Below, piece after piece: positions 9,100 through 18,418 of a DNA stretch of 33,725 bases. The position numbers and the translations under genes are program-made. Source of the DNA: Rhodocyclaceae bacterium (GTDB lineage Bacteria > Pseudomonadota > Gammaproteobacteria > Burkholderiales > Rhodocyclaceae); contig JAGRFY010000093.1 in the NCBI GenBank assembly GCA_020445765.1, positions 1 to 33,725 on the forward strand. The letters are read 5' to 3'. Numbering within the stretch: position 1 is the stretch's first letter; each line of letters opens with the position of its first letter. The notes under the pieces were generated by a model. That model did no database searches, was not told the DNA's origin, and saw only the letters and a program-made list of their open reading frames with translations.

Positions 9100-12000
9100 C
9101 TAGCCGTCGCGTGCCGCGCCGCCAGCTGGATGCCCAACGGCCGAGCTGCCCGCGGCGCCCGGTGACGGGTTGCAGGCGCGCGGCACCCGATTGGAATCGA
9201 GCGTGCGCTGCGACGTGCCCAGATAGCGCTGCCACTCCGCTTCCGACAACGGGCGGTTGGCGATCGAACAGGCGCGTCGTCGCAAACCAGCGAGATCGAT
9301 CGCCCACTCGATGATGCGGACGCGTCCGTCTTTCCAGCCGAGCGAGATCAGGGCCCCATCGGTGGGCCGGAATGCCACCTTGCCGATCCGCGTGTCGGGC
9401 ACGCGCAGCGCCGACGCGAACAGCCGCCGGGAAACGAGATCCCACAGCCAGACATCGCCGTCACCGCTGACCGCGGCGACCAGATCGCCGCCGGGGGCGA
9501 TGGCCACGTCCTGCAGGAGTTCGCTCGGCCCGGTCATCACCTCCGGCGCCGCGAGACCGGGGTCATCGGCCAGGCGCCATAGATGGACCCGCTGATCGTA
9601 GCCGCTTGAAACCAGCAGCGGGCGCTCGCGATGGAACGCCAACCCGGCCACGGCGTTGGCATGGGCGCGAGGATTGCTCGCCGTGATCCGCGGCGCTGCC
9701 GGTGCCGTCAGATCCAGCAGGAACAGACCGCCGCGGGCGTCGCCAATCGCTGCCCGTCGCCCGGATGGCTCGAAGGCAATGCTGAGAATACTGACCTCAT
9801 CCGGCAGCGGCACCGGGACCGATGCCGGGGCTGCCGGGTCGATGAGATCCCAGAGTCGCAGCTCGCGGTCGGTAAAGACGGTGAGCAACAGACGGCCGTC
9901 CGGGCTCAGGGCCATCAGCGACAGCTGTCGACCCTCGGCCAGTTCGATCGTCGCAATGGTGCGCGTGCTCGCGAGTTCGCCCAGCGAGATCGACTGCCGC
10001 CGGCAGTTGCCGGCGTCCCAATCCAGGCAGTGGCTGTAGGCCAGCAGTTCCTTGTCGGGCGCAAATGCGAGCTGGCCCGAGAATCCGCCGGCAGCGACGC
10101 CGCCGTGCCCACCACCGGCCGCGAACCAGCGAGCGCCGTCGCGGACCAACGGCGACGGTGCGCCTCCGCCGAGGGCTTCCAGCAATCGATCGAAGGCGAC
10201 CACGCTCGCCTGCCATGGCCCGGGTGCCACGTCGCGGGCCAGTCGGTGCTCGCTGGCCAGATCCCAAAGCAGGATCTCGTTGCGCGCCGGATCGAAGGCG
10301 CGGCTGTGGATCCAGGCAGCGTGGCTAAGGGCCGTGCTGAGCATTCGTCGTTCGGAAGGGGCCAGTCCGATGTCCCGGACCGCTCCGCGATGCACCCACA
10401 GCAGATCGAGGTCGGCGGCTGCCAGGTCGGTAGCCAGATATCCGATCCGGCCGGCGCGGTCGCCCGCGATGAAGCGCTGACCCACGGCATCGAAGGCGAG
10501 GGTCTGTACGCCGCGAAGCAAGCTCCGCTGGTGCGTGGGAACTATGGTGGCGACGCCTGTCGCCGTTACGTGCCAAAGGTGCATCGGCCGGTCTGCGAAC
10601 TCGCCGGCTGTCGCCAGCAGGCCTCCGTCGCTGCTGAACGCGACGGCGCGCGCGGAGCCGTAGGTCACGGGCAGCGTGACCGGGCCGGCCTCGCCTGGGG
10701 GCCGGGTCTGCCACAGCCTGATGCGGCCGTCGCCGCCCGCCGACGCCAGGGTCGAACCGGCGCCGAAGGCAATGTCCATCAACTCGGCGCCGCCATGGGC
10801 GTCGGCAATCCGCGACGGCGGGGACGAGCCGTCCAGCGGCCACAACCGGATCTCGCCCCGATCGTTCTGAATAGTTGCGATCGTCCTGCCGTCGCGGGCG
10901 AATTCGATATCGACGATCCGGTCTTCGGCGGCGCCTGTCGGCGGTTCGAAGACCCGCCAGTCGGGTTCGGCGAGCATCCCGGCAACGTGCACGGCACCGC
11001 GATCGTCACCGAGCGCGAGCTGGCGACCGTCGGGCGAAAAGGCCAGCGCCTCGATCCGGCGCACGCCATCGGGCGACAGGTGCCGCAGCGTGCGTCGCTG
11101 GGCGATGTCGTAGAGGCCGACACGGGCGCCGTCGGCGACATAGGCCATCACGTCGCCGTTCGGGCCGAGTGCGCATGGGGCGGTCGCACCGGGCTCCGGG
11201 CGTAGGTAGGCGACCAACGAGGGGTGGCTTTCGAGCACGTCGAGCAGACGGCTGGTGGCTTCGACGGCGGCCGATTCGGCCTCGCTTCCGATCCGTTCGG
11301 CAATCCATGTCGCCTGGACTGCGAGCAACAACGCCAGGTCGAACTCGGTGTCGCGGATCGCGACGGCCTCGGCGCTGAGCTGGCGTGCCAGGGCCAGCAG
11401 GAGATTCCTTTCCGCCTCGGCACGTCGCTGCTCGGCCACCACGGCCATCCACGCCGCGATGCCCGCGGCGATAGTGATCGCACCAGCCGCCGACCAGGCC
11501 AGCGCAAGTGCGTTGCGGTGGGCCTTCTTTTCGGCGCTTTGCAGGGTCGACTTGGGCACGCCGTGCAGCGCGGCAGCCAGGGTCAGCACGGCATCCGAAA
11601 AGTCGGCGTCATGACGCAGCCCGTGCGGGGCGCTGGCGGCCGCCGGGCGAAGATCGACGTAGAGCGGCTCCTGGTCGAAGGCCCCGACCAGCGCCGGCGG
11701 CAGGGCGCTGCTCGCAGCGTGGCCGAAACCGGCCTTCGCGTCGTCCCATTCGAGGGCGCCGTCGGTCAATGCGATCAGCAGCGTGTCGGCGTGGCGGTGC
11801 GACAGCCACCAGCGGATCTCGCGATCGACCCAACCGGAGGCGGCCGACGCGCGCGAGGCCAGCAGGATGAAGAAATCGGATTGCTCGAGCGCCGCCTGAA
11901 CGCTGGTCCACAGGTGGGGGCTGGCCGACAGGTCGGTCTGGTCGCGGAACACCAGAAAATTGCGAAGCCGGTACCAGGGCTTGGCGGCACGCATCAAGCG

Positions 12001-12102
12001 GGACTGCAGAATCGGCGCGAGCTGCCGGTCTGCGCTGTGGCTGTAGGAGATGAAGGCGCGATAGCGGCGGGTCGGTTCGAACGGGCTTGGACTTCGGGTC
12101 AT
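9100..12102 (-). CDS. TIR domain - transmembrane - WD40 repeat protein, 1000 aa
   Basis: N-terminal TIR domain (about 14-160) begins YRAFISYSHSADRQLA, and SAASGWVDREIRWW carries candidate catalytic E95. A helical linker precedes one transmembrane segment (about 198-222, LALAWSAAGAITIAAGIAAW), then an Arg/Glu-rich helix and the LARQLSAEA motif that often links effector modules to beta-propellers. From about 290 there are at least ten WD40-like blades (for example ALAFSPDGRQLALGDDRG, VHLWRLAD). It closes with RRACSIANRPLSEAEWQRYLG, a tail common in WD40 STAND-like sensors. No NTPase module is seen. Likely anchored in the inner membrane with the TIR domain cytoplasmic. Start ATG 12100-12102 lies 6 bases after the beta-helix gene stop, so co-translation is likely. 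Role: sensor with NAD-directed TIR output, by inference. Confidence 0.85.
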   Translation of the reverse strand: MTRSPSPFEPTRRYRAFISYSHSADRQLAPILQSRLMRAAKPWYRLRNFLVFRDQTDLSASPHLWTSVQAALEQSDFFILLASRASAASGWVDREIRWWLSHRHADTLLIALTDGALEWDDAKAGFGHAASSALPPALVGAFDQEPLYVDLRPAAASAPHGLRHDADFSDAVLTLAAALHGVPKSTLQSAEKKAHRNALALAWSAAGAITIAAGIAAWMAVVAEQRRAEAERNLLLALARQLSAEAVAIRDTEFDLALLLAVQATWIAERIGSEAESAAVEATSRLLDVLESHPSLVAYLRPEPGATAPCALGPNGDVMAYVADGARVGLYDIAQRRTLRHLSPDGVRRIEALAFSPDGRQLALGDDRGAVHVAGMLAEPDWRVFEPPTGAAEDRIVDIEFARDGRTIATIQNDRGEIRLWPLDGSSPPSRIADAHGGAELMDIAFGAGSTLASAGGDGRIRLWQTRPPGEAGPVTLPVTYGSARAVAFSSDGGLLATAGEFADRPMHLWHVTATGVATIVPTHQRSLLRGVQTLAFDAVGQRFIAGDRAGRIGYLATDLAAADLDLLWVHRGAVRDIGLAPSERRMLSTALSHAAWIHSRAFDPARNEILLWDLASEHRLARDVAPGPWQASVVAFDRLLEALGGGAPSPLVRDGARWFAAGGGHGGVAAGGFSGQLAFAPDKELLAYSHCLDWDAGNCRRQSISLGELASTRTIATIELAEGRQLSLMALSPDGRLLLTVFTDRELRLWDLIDPAAPASVPVPLPDEVSILSIAFEPSGRRAAIGDARGGLFLLDLTAPAAPRITASNPRAHANAVAGLAFHRERPLLVSSGYDQRVHLWRLADDPGLAAPEVMTGPSELLQDVAIAPGGDLVAAVSGDGDVWLWDLVSRRLFASALRVPDTRIGKVAFRPTDGALISLGWKDGRVRIIEWAIDLAGLRRRACSIANRPLSEAEWQRYLGTSQRTLDSNRVPRACNPSPGAAGSSAVGHPAGGAARDG

Positions 12103-12108
12103 CGCGGA

Positions 12109-13290
12109 TCAGCGCTGCCACAGTACCTTGCCGAGCGACGGGTCGTCGCTGCGGTCGCGGATCGAGCGCTCCGGATCGCCGGTCCATACATTGTCGTAGG
12201 CCGGCACGTCCGCATTCGACGAGCTGTCGAGGTGCACCGCGACGCCGGCCATGGCGCCAAACACGTTGAGGCCCGCGCTGCCGAAGCGACCGCCACCAAG
12301 ATCGACACCGGAGTAGCGCAGACTCCGGATCAGCACCGCACCGCGGTCGTGGCCCTCGAACAGGCTTCGCTCGACCGACAGCGTGTTGCGCTGACCGATG
12401 TCGCCAAAGAAGCTGATGCCGACCGGCACATCGCGGAACTTGCATCGGCTGATCCTCACGTCGACCTGAGGCCCGTTCACCGAAACCGCCGTGTGATTGT
12501 CGTATTGGGGCGCCTCGCCGCCCGGGCGACGCGTGCAGGAGACGCCATCCAGGCTCAGCGAGACGTCCGAGAAGGCGCGGAAGCAGTGCCCCCACGAGAG
12601 CGCGGAACTGACCACGGTTGACTGCATGACTTCGACATCTGAATGTCCCCAGGCGGGCGCTGCTTCGTCGCGCTCCGGTTGATTGATGTCGACCGTATGA
12701 TCGACGGTGGAAGACATCTGGCGGAGTCCGCGCAGCCGGGCGGTCGAGCCTCGGATTCTGATGCCGACGTCGGCCTGGCTGTAGTCGGCGCGCCCGGACT
12801 TCAGCCGCAGATCGTCTGCCTCCAGACGACCGTTGGTGATCGTCACGAGATGATTGACGACATGGTTCACCATCACCCCTCTCAGCTTCAGCCGCGCCGC
12901 CGTCGCGTCGATTCCCCTCGACGATTCCCCGGCATAGATGCCGGGAAGCTCGCTGCCGGGCGCGAAGCTGCCGGGCGAGACCAGGCGTCCGCCGATGATT
13001 TCGATGTTCACTAGGGCGACCGTTGCGCGATCGATAGCCATCACCGCACCGTCTCCGACATGCGCGTAGATCGTGCTGACCGGGCGGCCGTCGCCGATCA
13101 GATTCAGATCCTTGTCGATCCGCACCGGACCTGGATGCGCACCGCCGGCGAGGCGGATCGTGTCGCCCGGTGAGGCGGCGTTCACCGCGGCCTGGACCGT
13201 CGGGTAGATGGCCGGCACGCGCAGCACCGCCGCCTGCGCGCTCGGGAGCCAGGCAAGCTGGGCGGCGCCGAGCGCCAGCGCCCTTGCCAT
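12109..13290 (-). CDS. Secreted parallel beta-helix (pectin-lyase-fold) protein
   Basis: 393 aa from ATG 13288-13290. That start gives a signal peptide MARALALGAAQLAWLPSAQA with an AQA-A cleavage site; a longer reading from 13362 places the signal behind 24 extra residues. The mature protein opens with VLRVPAIYPTVQAAVNAASP and GDTIRLAGGAH, the classic entry of NosD/PbH1 right-handed beta-helix proteins, with further turns such as VALVNIEIIGG and VDVRISRCKFRDVPVGISFF. No catalytic residues are recognised. It lies directly upstream of the TIR-WD40 gene (6 bases), an unusual pairing of an exported protein with a cytoplasmic effector. Function unknown: polysaccharide binding, a surface role or enzyme. 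Confidence 0.75.
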   Translation of the reverse strand: MARALALGAAQLAWLPSAQAAVLRVPAIYPTVQAAVNAASPGDTIRLAGGAHPGPVRIDKDLNLIGDGRPVSTIYAHVGDGAVMAIDRATVALVNIEIIGGRLVSPGSFAPGSELPGIYAGESSRGIDATAARLKLRGVMVNHVVNHLVTITNGRLEADDLRLKSGRADYSQADVGIRIRGSTARLRGLRQMSSTVDHTVDINQPERDEAAPAWGHSDVEVMQSTVVSSALSWGHCFRAFSDVSLSLDGVSCTRRPGGEAPQYDNHTAVSVNGPQVDVRISRCKFRDVPVGISFFGDIGQRNTLSVERSLFEGHDRGAVLIRSLRYSGVDLGGGRFGSAGLNVFGAMAGVAVHLDSSSNADVPAYDNVWTGDPERSIRDRSDDPSLGKVLWQR

Positions 13291-13395
13291 GCGCACCACG
13301 CTGATCGTCGGTCGTGCGGCACCGGGGCAGGCGCGAGTGGGGGGGGCGGTCGAGTACGTCATGCCGGTATCGAAGGACCCGGCGACGCCGAGCTT

Positions 13396-14898
13396 TCAAG
13401 GCTGTTCAAAGGTAGATCCGGGAAGGTGTTGGCCGAACGGTCGCGGGCTCGCTGGGGCGGCGCCGTTGGTCGCGGGCGGACTGTCGAGACGATGGTCGGA
13501 TGCATCAAGCGTATCGAGCAAGCCGAGCAGTGATGCGGCCTCGATCTTCAGGCGGCTCGGATCGGCCTGCTGGTCTTCCTTTTCTCGCGCCGAGGCCAGC
13601 ATCACGATTTCTCCCAGTAGCGTTCTTGCATCGGCGAGGGCATCGGTCAGCAATCGATCGAGCTTGTTCGGGCTGTCCCCGCCGATCGTCTCGAGAGTCT
13701 TCTTCAGCGGCCCAAGGCAATAGTACAAGGGCATGTGGCTCGCCTTGCTTGAAGCACGAGCCCGTTCGAATTCCATGCGCAACCAGCCGACGGCCTCGTT
13801 GAGCGTCGGCGGCGCGTCGTCGAGGACCGTCCGCGCAAGATAGTGAGCGATGCGATCCAATTCCCATCGACTGTTCGCCGCTTGCGGCTTGAGTGCCTCC
13901 GCCATTCGCCAGTCCCGGGCGCCCCCGTGCTCGTATTGCCCGAGCCAGTACTCGAACTGGTGCACCAGCGCCTTTCTCTCGGCGAAGCTTTCCATCGCAT
14001 GGAAGCGCGGTGCGTTCTCGAGCACCGGCTGCATTGTCGGGTCTGCAAGGCCACTGACCAGTTGCTTGACCTTGACGCGTCGCCCCTCGCAGGCGGTCAG
14101 CAGGCCCGCAGGCACCGAGCGCTTGCCGTCGTCCTGGAGGTCGAAATGCATGGGCGAAAGCAACAGTTCGAGCGCCATGGCATAGGAATCGACCGCCTCG
14201 CGGAGTTGCTCCAGAAGTTCGCCCACGTAGGGTCGGCACTGAGGTGCAAGTTCCTGCAATGCCGACTTCAGTTGCTGGTGAGTGTCCTGTGCGCCGCGCA
14301 GACGGGCGAACCAGGACTGGTTGACACATTCGTCGAGCGGTTCATTGAAGGTCTTGCGGCCGAACAGCACCTCGATCTTGGGGAGGATTTCCCCGAGTGG
14401 TCGGTCCTCGGCCGCCTGCAACGTCTTCTCCAGCTCGGCCCACCATAGTCGCCGCGCCTCCGGCGGCCAGTCCTGCCATTGGTCATCGGTCAGCAGATCG
14501 CGGACCAGGCGCAAGGTGTCCTCGCTCGTGGCATGCGTGGTCTGGTACTGGGACATCGGGCCCTCGAGCTTGTACTCGCCCATCCTGAACAGGTATGGGA
14601 ACACCCGACCATCGGGATCCTGAGCGAGTCTGGCTGCGACGGCGCCGGCCTCGAAGTGCATCCAGGGATTGTCGACGTTCTCGGGGGTCAGGCAGACGAT
14701 GGCGGCATTGGCACGGCCTAGATTCACGAGGATCTGTTCGAACCAGATGCTGCCCTTGGCGATCTGTGGGGAATATTCCACATCCCAATCCAGGCCCAGG
14801 CTCGCCCACAGGGTTGCCAATGCAGCGCCCAGCCCGTCCGCGACGCGCTTGCTTCGCGTGCCCGACCAGCAAAGGAATATCGTCTTGTGGCTTGCCAT
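13396..14898 (-). CDS. TIR-domain protein of the FEAGA type, 500 aa
   Basis: Residues 5-135 form a TIR-like domain of a distinct bacterial family: KTIFLCWSGTRSKRVADGL, then IVCLTPENVDNPWMHFEAGAVA with candidate catalytic E83, then VFPYLFRM and MSQYQTTHATSEDTLRLV. The remaining 365 residues are helical and unrecognised, probably a sensor or oligomerisation part. No signal peptide or membrane segment. ATG 14896-14898 gives the expected N terminus of the family; no good ribosome-binding site precedes it, and the frame is open to 14988, so the start is uncertain. It is separated by 105 bases from the beta-helix gene downstream and 211 bases from the DUF3592 gene upstream, same strand. Family knowledge suggests an NAD-degrading defence effector. 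Confidence 0.8.
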   Translation of the reverse strand: MASHKTIFLCWSGTRSKRVADGLGAALATLWASLGLDWDVEYSPQIAKGSIWFEQILVNLGRANAAIVCLTPENVDNPWMHFEAGAVAARLAQDPDGRVFPYLFRMGEYKLEGPMSQYQTTHATSEDTLRLVRDLLTDDQWQDWPPEARRLWWAELEKTLQAAEDRPLGEILPKIEVLFGRKTFNEPLDECVNQSWFARLRGAQDTHQQLKSALQELAPQCRPYVGELLEQLREAVDSYAMALELLLSPMHFDLQDDGKRSVPAGLLTACEGRRVKVKQLVSGLADPTMQPVLENAPRFHAMESFAERKALVHQFEYWLGQYEHGGARDWRMAEALKPQAANSRWELDRIAHYLARTVLDDAPPTLNEAVGWLRMEFERARASSKASHMPLYYCLGPLKKTLETIGGDSPNKLDRLLTDALADARTLLGEIVMLASAREKEDQQADPSRLKIEAASLLGLLDTLDASDHRLDSPPATNGAAPASPRPFGQHLPGSTFEQP

Positions 14899-15109
14899 GT
14901 GCGCCCATGGAATCCGTTCGAAGTCCGAGCGTGTGCCGATTGCAGCGGCCCTGCCTTTCGGGTTAGTCGCGCGACACTTGAAATGCAAGCGGTATGGCTA
15001 TGCCGCAACCTGACGAAGCCGGCACGACCAGTGGGCGCAAGAAGTGCCAATGGCGAGGCGCTGCGCGCATGTTCAACGCAGGCCAGGGCCAGGCTCATTC
15101 GCCCCGTGG

Positions 15110-16228
15110 CTATGTCGTCCTTTGCTTTCGCCGCCGCAGGCCGAGCCACCCGAGCAGCACACCGACAGCGGCGAACAGCAGCGAGAAGACGATCGTGGTC
15201 ACCGTGACGTCGCGCGTGACGACGACCCAGCCCGGGTCGTCCGGGTCGTAGAAGCAGTCGGTCGTCGTGCCTGCCCGGAAGTTGGCCAGCAGTGCCATGT
15301 CGCCGGTGGAGGACGACTGGTTGCGAAACCCGGTCGACACGATCGATCGCTCCGGGGTCCGGAAGCGCAGCGTCAGCAGCGGGATCTCGAGGCGCGTGGT
15401 GGTGCTTCGGCTGGCTTGCGAGCGCGAACCACTGGAACCCGAACTCGACTCGTGAGTGTCGACGGCGTAGCGGACGTCGAGCACCTCGCAGGTCGCGGCC
15501 TGCCACTCGAACCAGGGCTCAAAGGCGTTGCGCAGGCCGGTGGCGGCAAAGAACAGCAGCAGCAGGGCTCCGACCAGCGACAGCGCTTTCAGAAGCCCTC
15601 CGCGTTTGCGGCGGGTATAGCGGTACAACGCGACCTGCAGCGCGACGAACAGCAGGAAGAAGACCAGCACGGCACCGTATTGCGCGAGAAAACCGCGCTC
15701 GCCGTCCGGCAGTTGCGGCGTCTCCCGCAGGTGGGCGACAGCCAGCGGCAGTTCCTCGCCGACGGCTTCCGCATCCACCTGCAGATAGGCATCGCCGGTG
15801 ACGTCCCAGGAAACGAGAAAACGGAAACCGACCTCGGCGCTCGCGTCCGCCGGCAGCGCGATCGACGGCCACGCCAGCAGGCGCTCCTGCTCCGGCGCGT
15901 CCGGGTGCACGAAGCGGACACCCTGCGCGCCGTCGACGAAGTGCACCACCTCGCCGAGCAGGGCAGTGATCCTGACCTGCCGAGCGGTCGCCGATCCGTT
16001 CGAGACGCGAATGGTGGCGTCGTGCACGGTGCCATAGACCAGCGGACGCGGCGAGACGTCGAGCGTCAGGCGAAGGTCGTCGTCCCGCTGCGCCTTCGAT
16101 TGCGCGTGTGCGACGTTGTCGGCGTCGTCGGTTTGGGCGATGCACGGCAGCGCCATCGCGAACGACAGCAGCAGGGCCAGTGCGATGGCGAGGGCGGGGC
16201 GGACCAGCCCCGGATGTAGGATCTTCAT
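15110..16228 (-). CDS. DUF3592-type membrane protein, 372 aa
   Basis: ATG 16226-16228 follows a strong GGAGGAG site by 4 bases. N-terminal signal peptide/anchor (ALAIALALLLSFAMALPCIA), a periplasmic beta-rich domain (about 45-190) resembling a COG1361/CARDB-like beta-sandwich, then transmembrane segments near VLVFFLLFVALQVALYRY, ALSLVGALLLLFFAATGL and IVFSLLFAAVGVLLGWLGL. Between the last two lies a DUF3592-like domain ending CFYDPDDPGWVVV. A Ser-rich patch (ESSSGSSGSRSQ) is probably a flexible loop. Function unknown. It heads the minus-strand run that continues to the TIR and beta-helix genes, and is 101 bases from the NRDE gene. Confidence 0.72.
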   Translation of the reverse strand: MKILHPGLVRPALAIALALLLSFAMALPCIAQTDDADNVAHAQSKAQRDDDLRLTLDVSPRPLVYGTVHDATIRVSNGSATARQVRITALLGEVVHFVDGAQGVRFVHPDAPEQERLLAWPSIALPADASAEVGFRFLVSWDVTGDAYLQVDAEAVGEELPLAVAHLRETPQLPDGERGFLAQYGAVLVFFLLFVALQVALYRYTRRKRGGLLKALSLVGALLLLFFAATGLRNAFEPWFEWQAATCEVLDVRYAVDTHESSSGSSGSRSQASRSTTTRLEIPLLTLRFRTPERSIVSTGFRNQSSSTGDMALLANFRAGTTTDCFYDPDDPGWVVVTRDVTVTTIVFSLLFAAVGVLLGWLGLRRRKQRTT

Positions 16229-16329
16229 CGGTCTCCTCCGAACGGGCGGCGCCGGTGTCCGGAATGGGGCGGTCCGGCGATCGCCGCGGCGCCCCGCGAA
16301 CCCGACGCCGGCCGGTCGATGGCCGTTCG

Positions 16330-17109
16330 CTACGCCGGTGCCCGCCCGACGGCGGCAAGTTCGGTCTGCGTGCTTCCTGCGAGTCGACCGGCCGCGTCCC
16401 AACTGCGCTCCTCGAATCGCACGCCGCCGTCCCGCTCGAACACCAGCGTCGTCGTACACCGTGTACCGTAGCCCGGCGCGCGGATGAACAGGCTGGAAAG
16501 TGCGCGCTCCCATTCGCGCGGCACGCCGGTGGCCGGGAGCGCCGCGTCCGGTGCAGGGCGATCGTCGCGCATCAGGCGGAACAGGGCTTCGGTCGCCGGC
16601 AGGGTGTCGAGGGCCCGAGTCAGGCTCGCGCTGGCGCGTCGCTGCTTGGGCCAGGGGGCTTCGAGGTCGGCGTTGGACAGTGCATAGACCCCTGGCGCGA
16701 GGACACGCCCGTGCGCGTTCGGGCTCTCATAGACGCCCAGGTTGGCGCCGTCGAACAGCAGCAGGTTGAAACCGTTGTATCGCCCGGAACTGCCGGCGAG
16801 CGCTTCCAGCGCGTCGGCAACGCCGGCCTCGCCGGCGATGAAGTCCGGCACCAGGCCGCCGCGGGACGGGGCGTCGGACATCATGGCGGACGGATTGCGC
16901 ACGTTGGTCAGCGCGGCGAAGCGGCGGTTGGCGCCGACGCCGAGCCAGGTGCCGCCGGCCTTGAGGTCGCGGCCGGCGAAGAGATCCTGCTGACGATGCT
17001 GCCACCAGCGGGCGGACTGTGCCGGCCGGTCGAAGAACTCGTCACGGTTAGCGGCGATCACCAGCGGAAATTCCGGATGGCACCGCCAGGCAAAGGCGAT
17101 CAGACACAT
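16330..17109 (-). CDS. NRDE (TANGO2) family protein
   Basis: 259 aa. It begins MCLIAFAWRCHPEFPLVIAA followed by NRDEFFDRP, the defining Cys2 and NRDE motif of the TANGO2/DUF833 family, then NVRNP, and RTRCTTTLVFERDG-like text near the C terminus (YGTRCTTTLVFERDGGVRFEERSW). Cys2 suggests an N-terminal nucleophile-type fold; the biochemical role is unsettled, and TANGO2 has been linked to haem and lipid handling. It overlaps the DUF4936 gene by 10 bases, so the two are coupled. Together with ygfZ this triplet is conserved in betaproteobacteria. Confidence 0.9.
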   Translation of the reverse strand: MCLIAFAWRCHPEFPLVIAANRDEFFDRPAQSARWWQHRQQDLFAGRDLKAGGTWLGVGANRRFAALTNVRNPSAMMSDAPSRGGLVPDFIAGEAGVADALEALAGSSGRYNGFNLLLFDGANLGVYESPNAHGRVLAPGVYALSNADLEAPWPKQRRASASLTRALDTLPATEALFRLMRDDRPAPDAALPATGVPREWERALSSLFIRAPGYGTRCTTTLVFERDGGVRFEERSWDAAGRLAGSTQTELAAVGRAPA

Positions 17110-17390
17110 TCGAAACGCTCCACGTGGCGGCCCGAATCGGCAGCGAGGTGGCGGGAGAAACCGATGCGGTCGAGCCGCGCGTCGAGATCGACGAGCAGCG
17201 CGGTCGGGTCGGCGAGGCCGCTGTAGATCTCCATCACGGTGTCGTCATCGCGCCTGCGCCGCAGCGCCGCCCGGCAGCCGTGGTCGGCAGCCAGCGCTGC
17301 CTGGATCTCGCGCAGCGCCGGCAGCAGCGCCTGCAGCGCATCCGGCTGCAGGCGGTAGTAGATGTAGAGTTCGGATCCGTTCCCGGGCAT
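17100..17390 (-). CDS. DUF4936 family protein, 96 aa
   Basis: Begins MPGNGSELYIYYRLQPDALQ and has RRRRDDDTVMEIYSGL in the middle, matching the small DUF4936 family (ferredoxin-like fold expected, role unknown). ATG 17388-17390 overlaps the ygfZ stop in the sequence TGATG, and its own stop overlaps the start of the NRDE gene, so ygfZ, DUF4936 and NRDE form a tightly coupled operon. The association with YgfZ suggests a link to Fe-S cluster or folate-related maintenance, by context only. Confidence 0.85.
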   Translation of the reverse strand: MPGNGSELYIYYRLQPDALQALLPALREIQAALAADHGCRAALRRRRDDDTVMEIYSGLADPTALLVDLDARLDRIGFSRHLAADSGRHVERFECV

Positions 17391-18418
17391 CAGCCGAGGG
17401 AATAGGGCAACGGCAGCACCTGTACCAGCGGGCCATCCGGAGCGCCGAAATGCACGCCACCGTGCTCCGCGCTGGCGGTCTGCATCACGGCCAGGCATTC
17501 CCAGCCGCCTTCGGGCAGTGGCGCGGCCAGCACGATCTTGCCGATCGACTGTTCGCCGAATTCGTCGGCAAACAGGTCGTCGCCGGCGCGGGCTTCGCCG
17601 GCCGCATCGACCCGGATGCGGTACATGCGCTTCTTCAGCTTGCCGAGGTACTGGGTGCGGGCGACGATTTCCTGGCCGGGGTAACAGCCCTTGTTGAAGC
17701 TGACGCCGCCGATCAGTTCGAAATTGACCATCTGCGCGACGAATTCCTCCTGCACCGGCTGGGAGATCCGGGGCAGGCCGGCTCGGATCTGCGACAGGTC
17801 CCATGCAGCGGTGCCCGCGGCACGGGCGCCGCTGGCCAGCAGGCGCTGCCAGCAGGCCGAGGCCTCGGCGGCCGGGGCCAGCACGATGAACATGTCGGGT
17901 GTGATCTCGAGGGTCGACGGCGCCAGCGACGGCGCACCGCTCATCGGCGCAGCAGGCCGATCGAGACCGGCGCGGGTCAGTACGTCGTCGGCGCCGTCGC
18001 CGGCCACGCCAATCACCGAGAAGGCCTCGCTGGCATCCTCGACCCGGACCTTGCTGCGCAACACGTACATGCCGAGCTTCTTCAGCACCTGGCCATGGAC
18101 GTCGGCCGACAGCGCCAGCATCGTCGCGTCGTCATGCTGCCACAGCAGCATGTTCGCGATCATCCGGCCCTTCGGGCTGTTGAGGCTGTTCCACTGCAGC
18201 GCGCCGAGTGCCAGCTTCTTGACGTCGTTGGACATCAGGTTGTGGAGGAACTCCTTGCGCTCTTCGCCGCTGACCCGGATCAGCTTCACGTGGATCAGCG
18301 GTACGGCGACCACACCGTCGGACAGCAGGCTGGTCGAGTCGGTTGCGGTGGTGAATTCGAAACCGTTTTGCGGTTCGCTGCTGTCGTCGATCTCTAGGAA
18401 CGGATAGGGATTCATCAT
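17390..18418 (-). CDS. ygfZ: YgfZ, folate-binding Fe-S cluster maintenance protein
   Basis: 342 aa from ATG 18416-18418 (an adjacent ATG at 18413-18415 is equally possible; the frame stays open to 18568). The hallmark is VSFNKGCYPGQEIVARTQYL followed by GKLKKRMYRI, containing the YgfZ/GcvT-like KGCYxGQE motif with its essential Cys. Earlier blocks (FLHNLMSNDV, LNSPKGRMIANML) are also typical of the GcvT-fold family. YgfZ needs tetrahydrofolate and supports repair or assembly of certain Fe-S enzymes such as MiaB. No strong ribosome-binding site is seen. Divergent from mltG. Confidence 0.93.
   Translation of the reverse strand: MMNPYPFLEIDDSSEPQNGFEFTTATDSTSLLSDGVVAVPLIHVKLIRVSGEERKEFLHNLMSNDVKKLALGALQWNSLNSPKGRMIANMLLWQHDDATMLALSADVHGQVLKKLGMYVLRSKVRVEDASEAFSVIGVAGDGADDVLTRAGLDRPAAPMSGAPSLAPSTLEITPDMFIVLAPAAEASACWQRLLASGARAAGTAAWDLSQIRAGLPRISQPVQEEFVAQMVNFELIGGVSFNKGCYPGQEIVARTQYLGKLKKRMYRIRVDAAGEARAGDDLFADEFGEQSIGKIVLAAPLPEGGWECLAVMQTASAEHGGVHFGAPDGPLVQVLPLPYSLG

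Noticed and set aside
11224-12621. 465-codon plus-strand frame across the TIR-WD40 and beta-helix genes
   Set aside because: Crosses two real genes in antisense and has no protein-like features.
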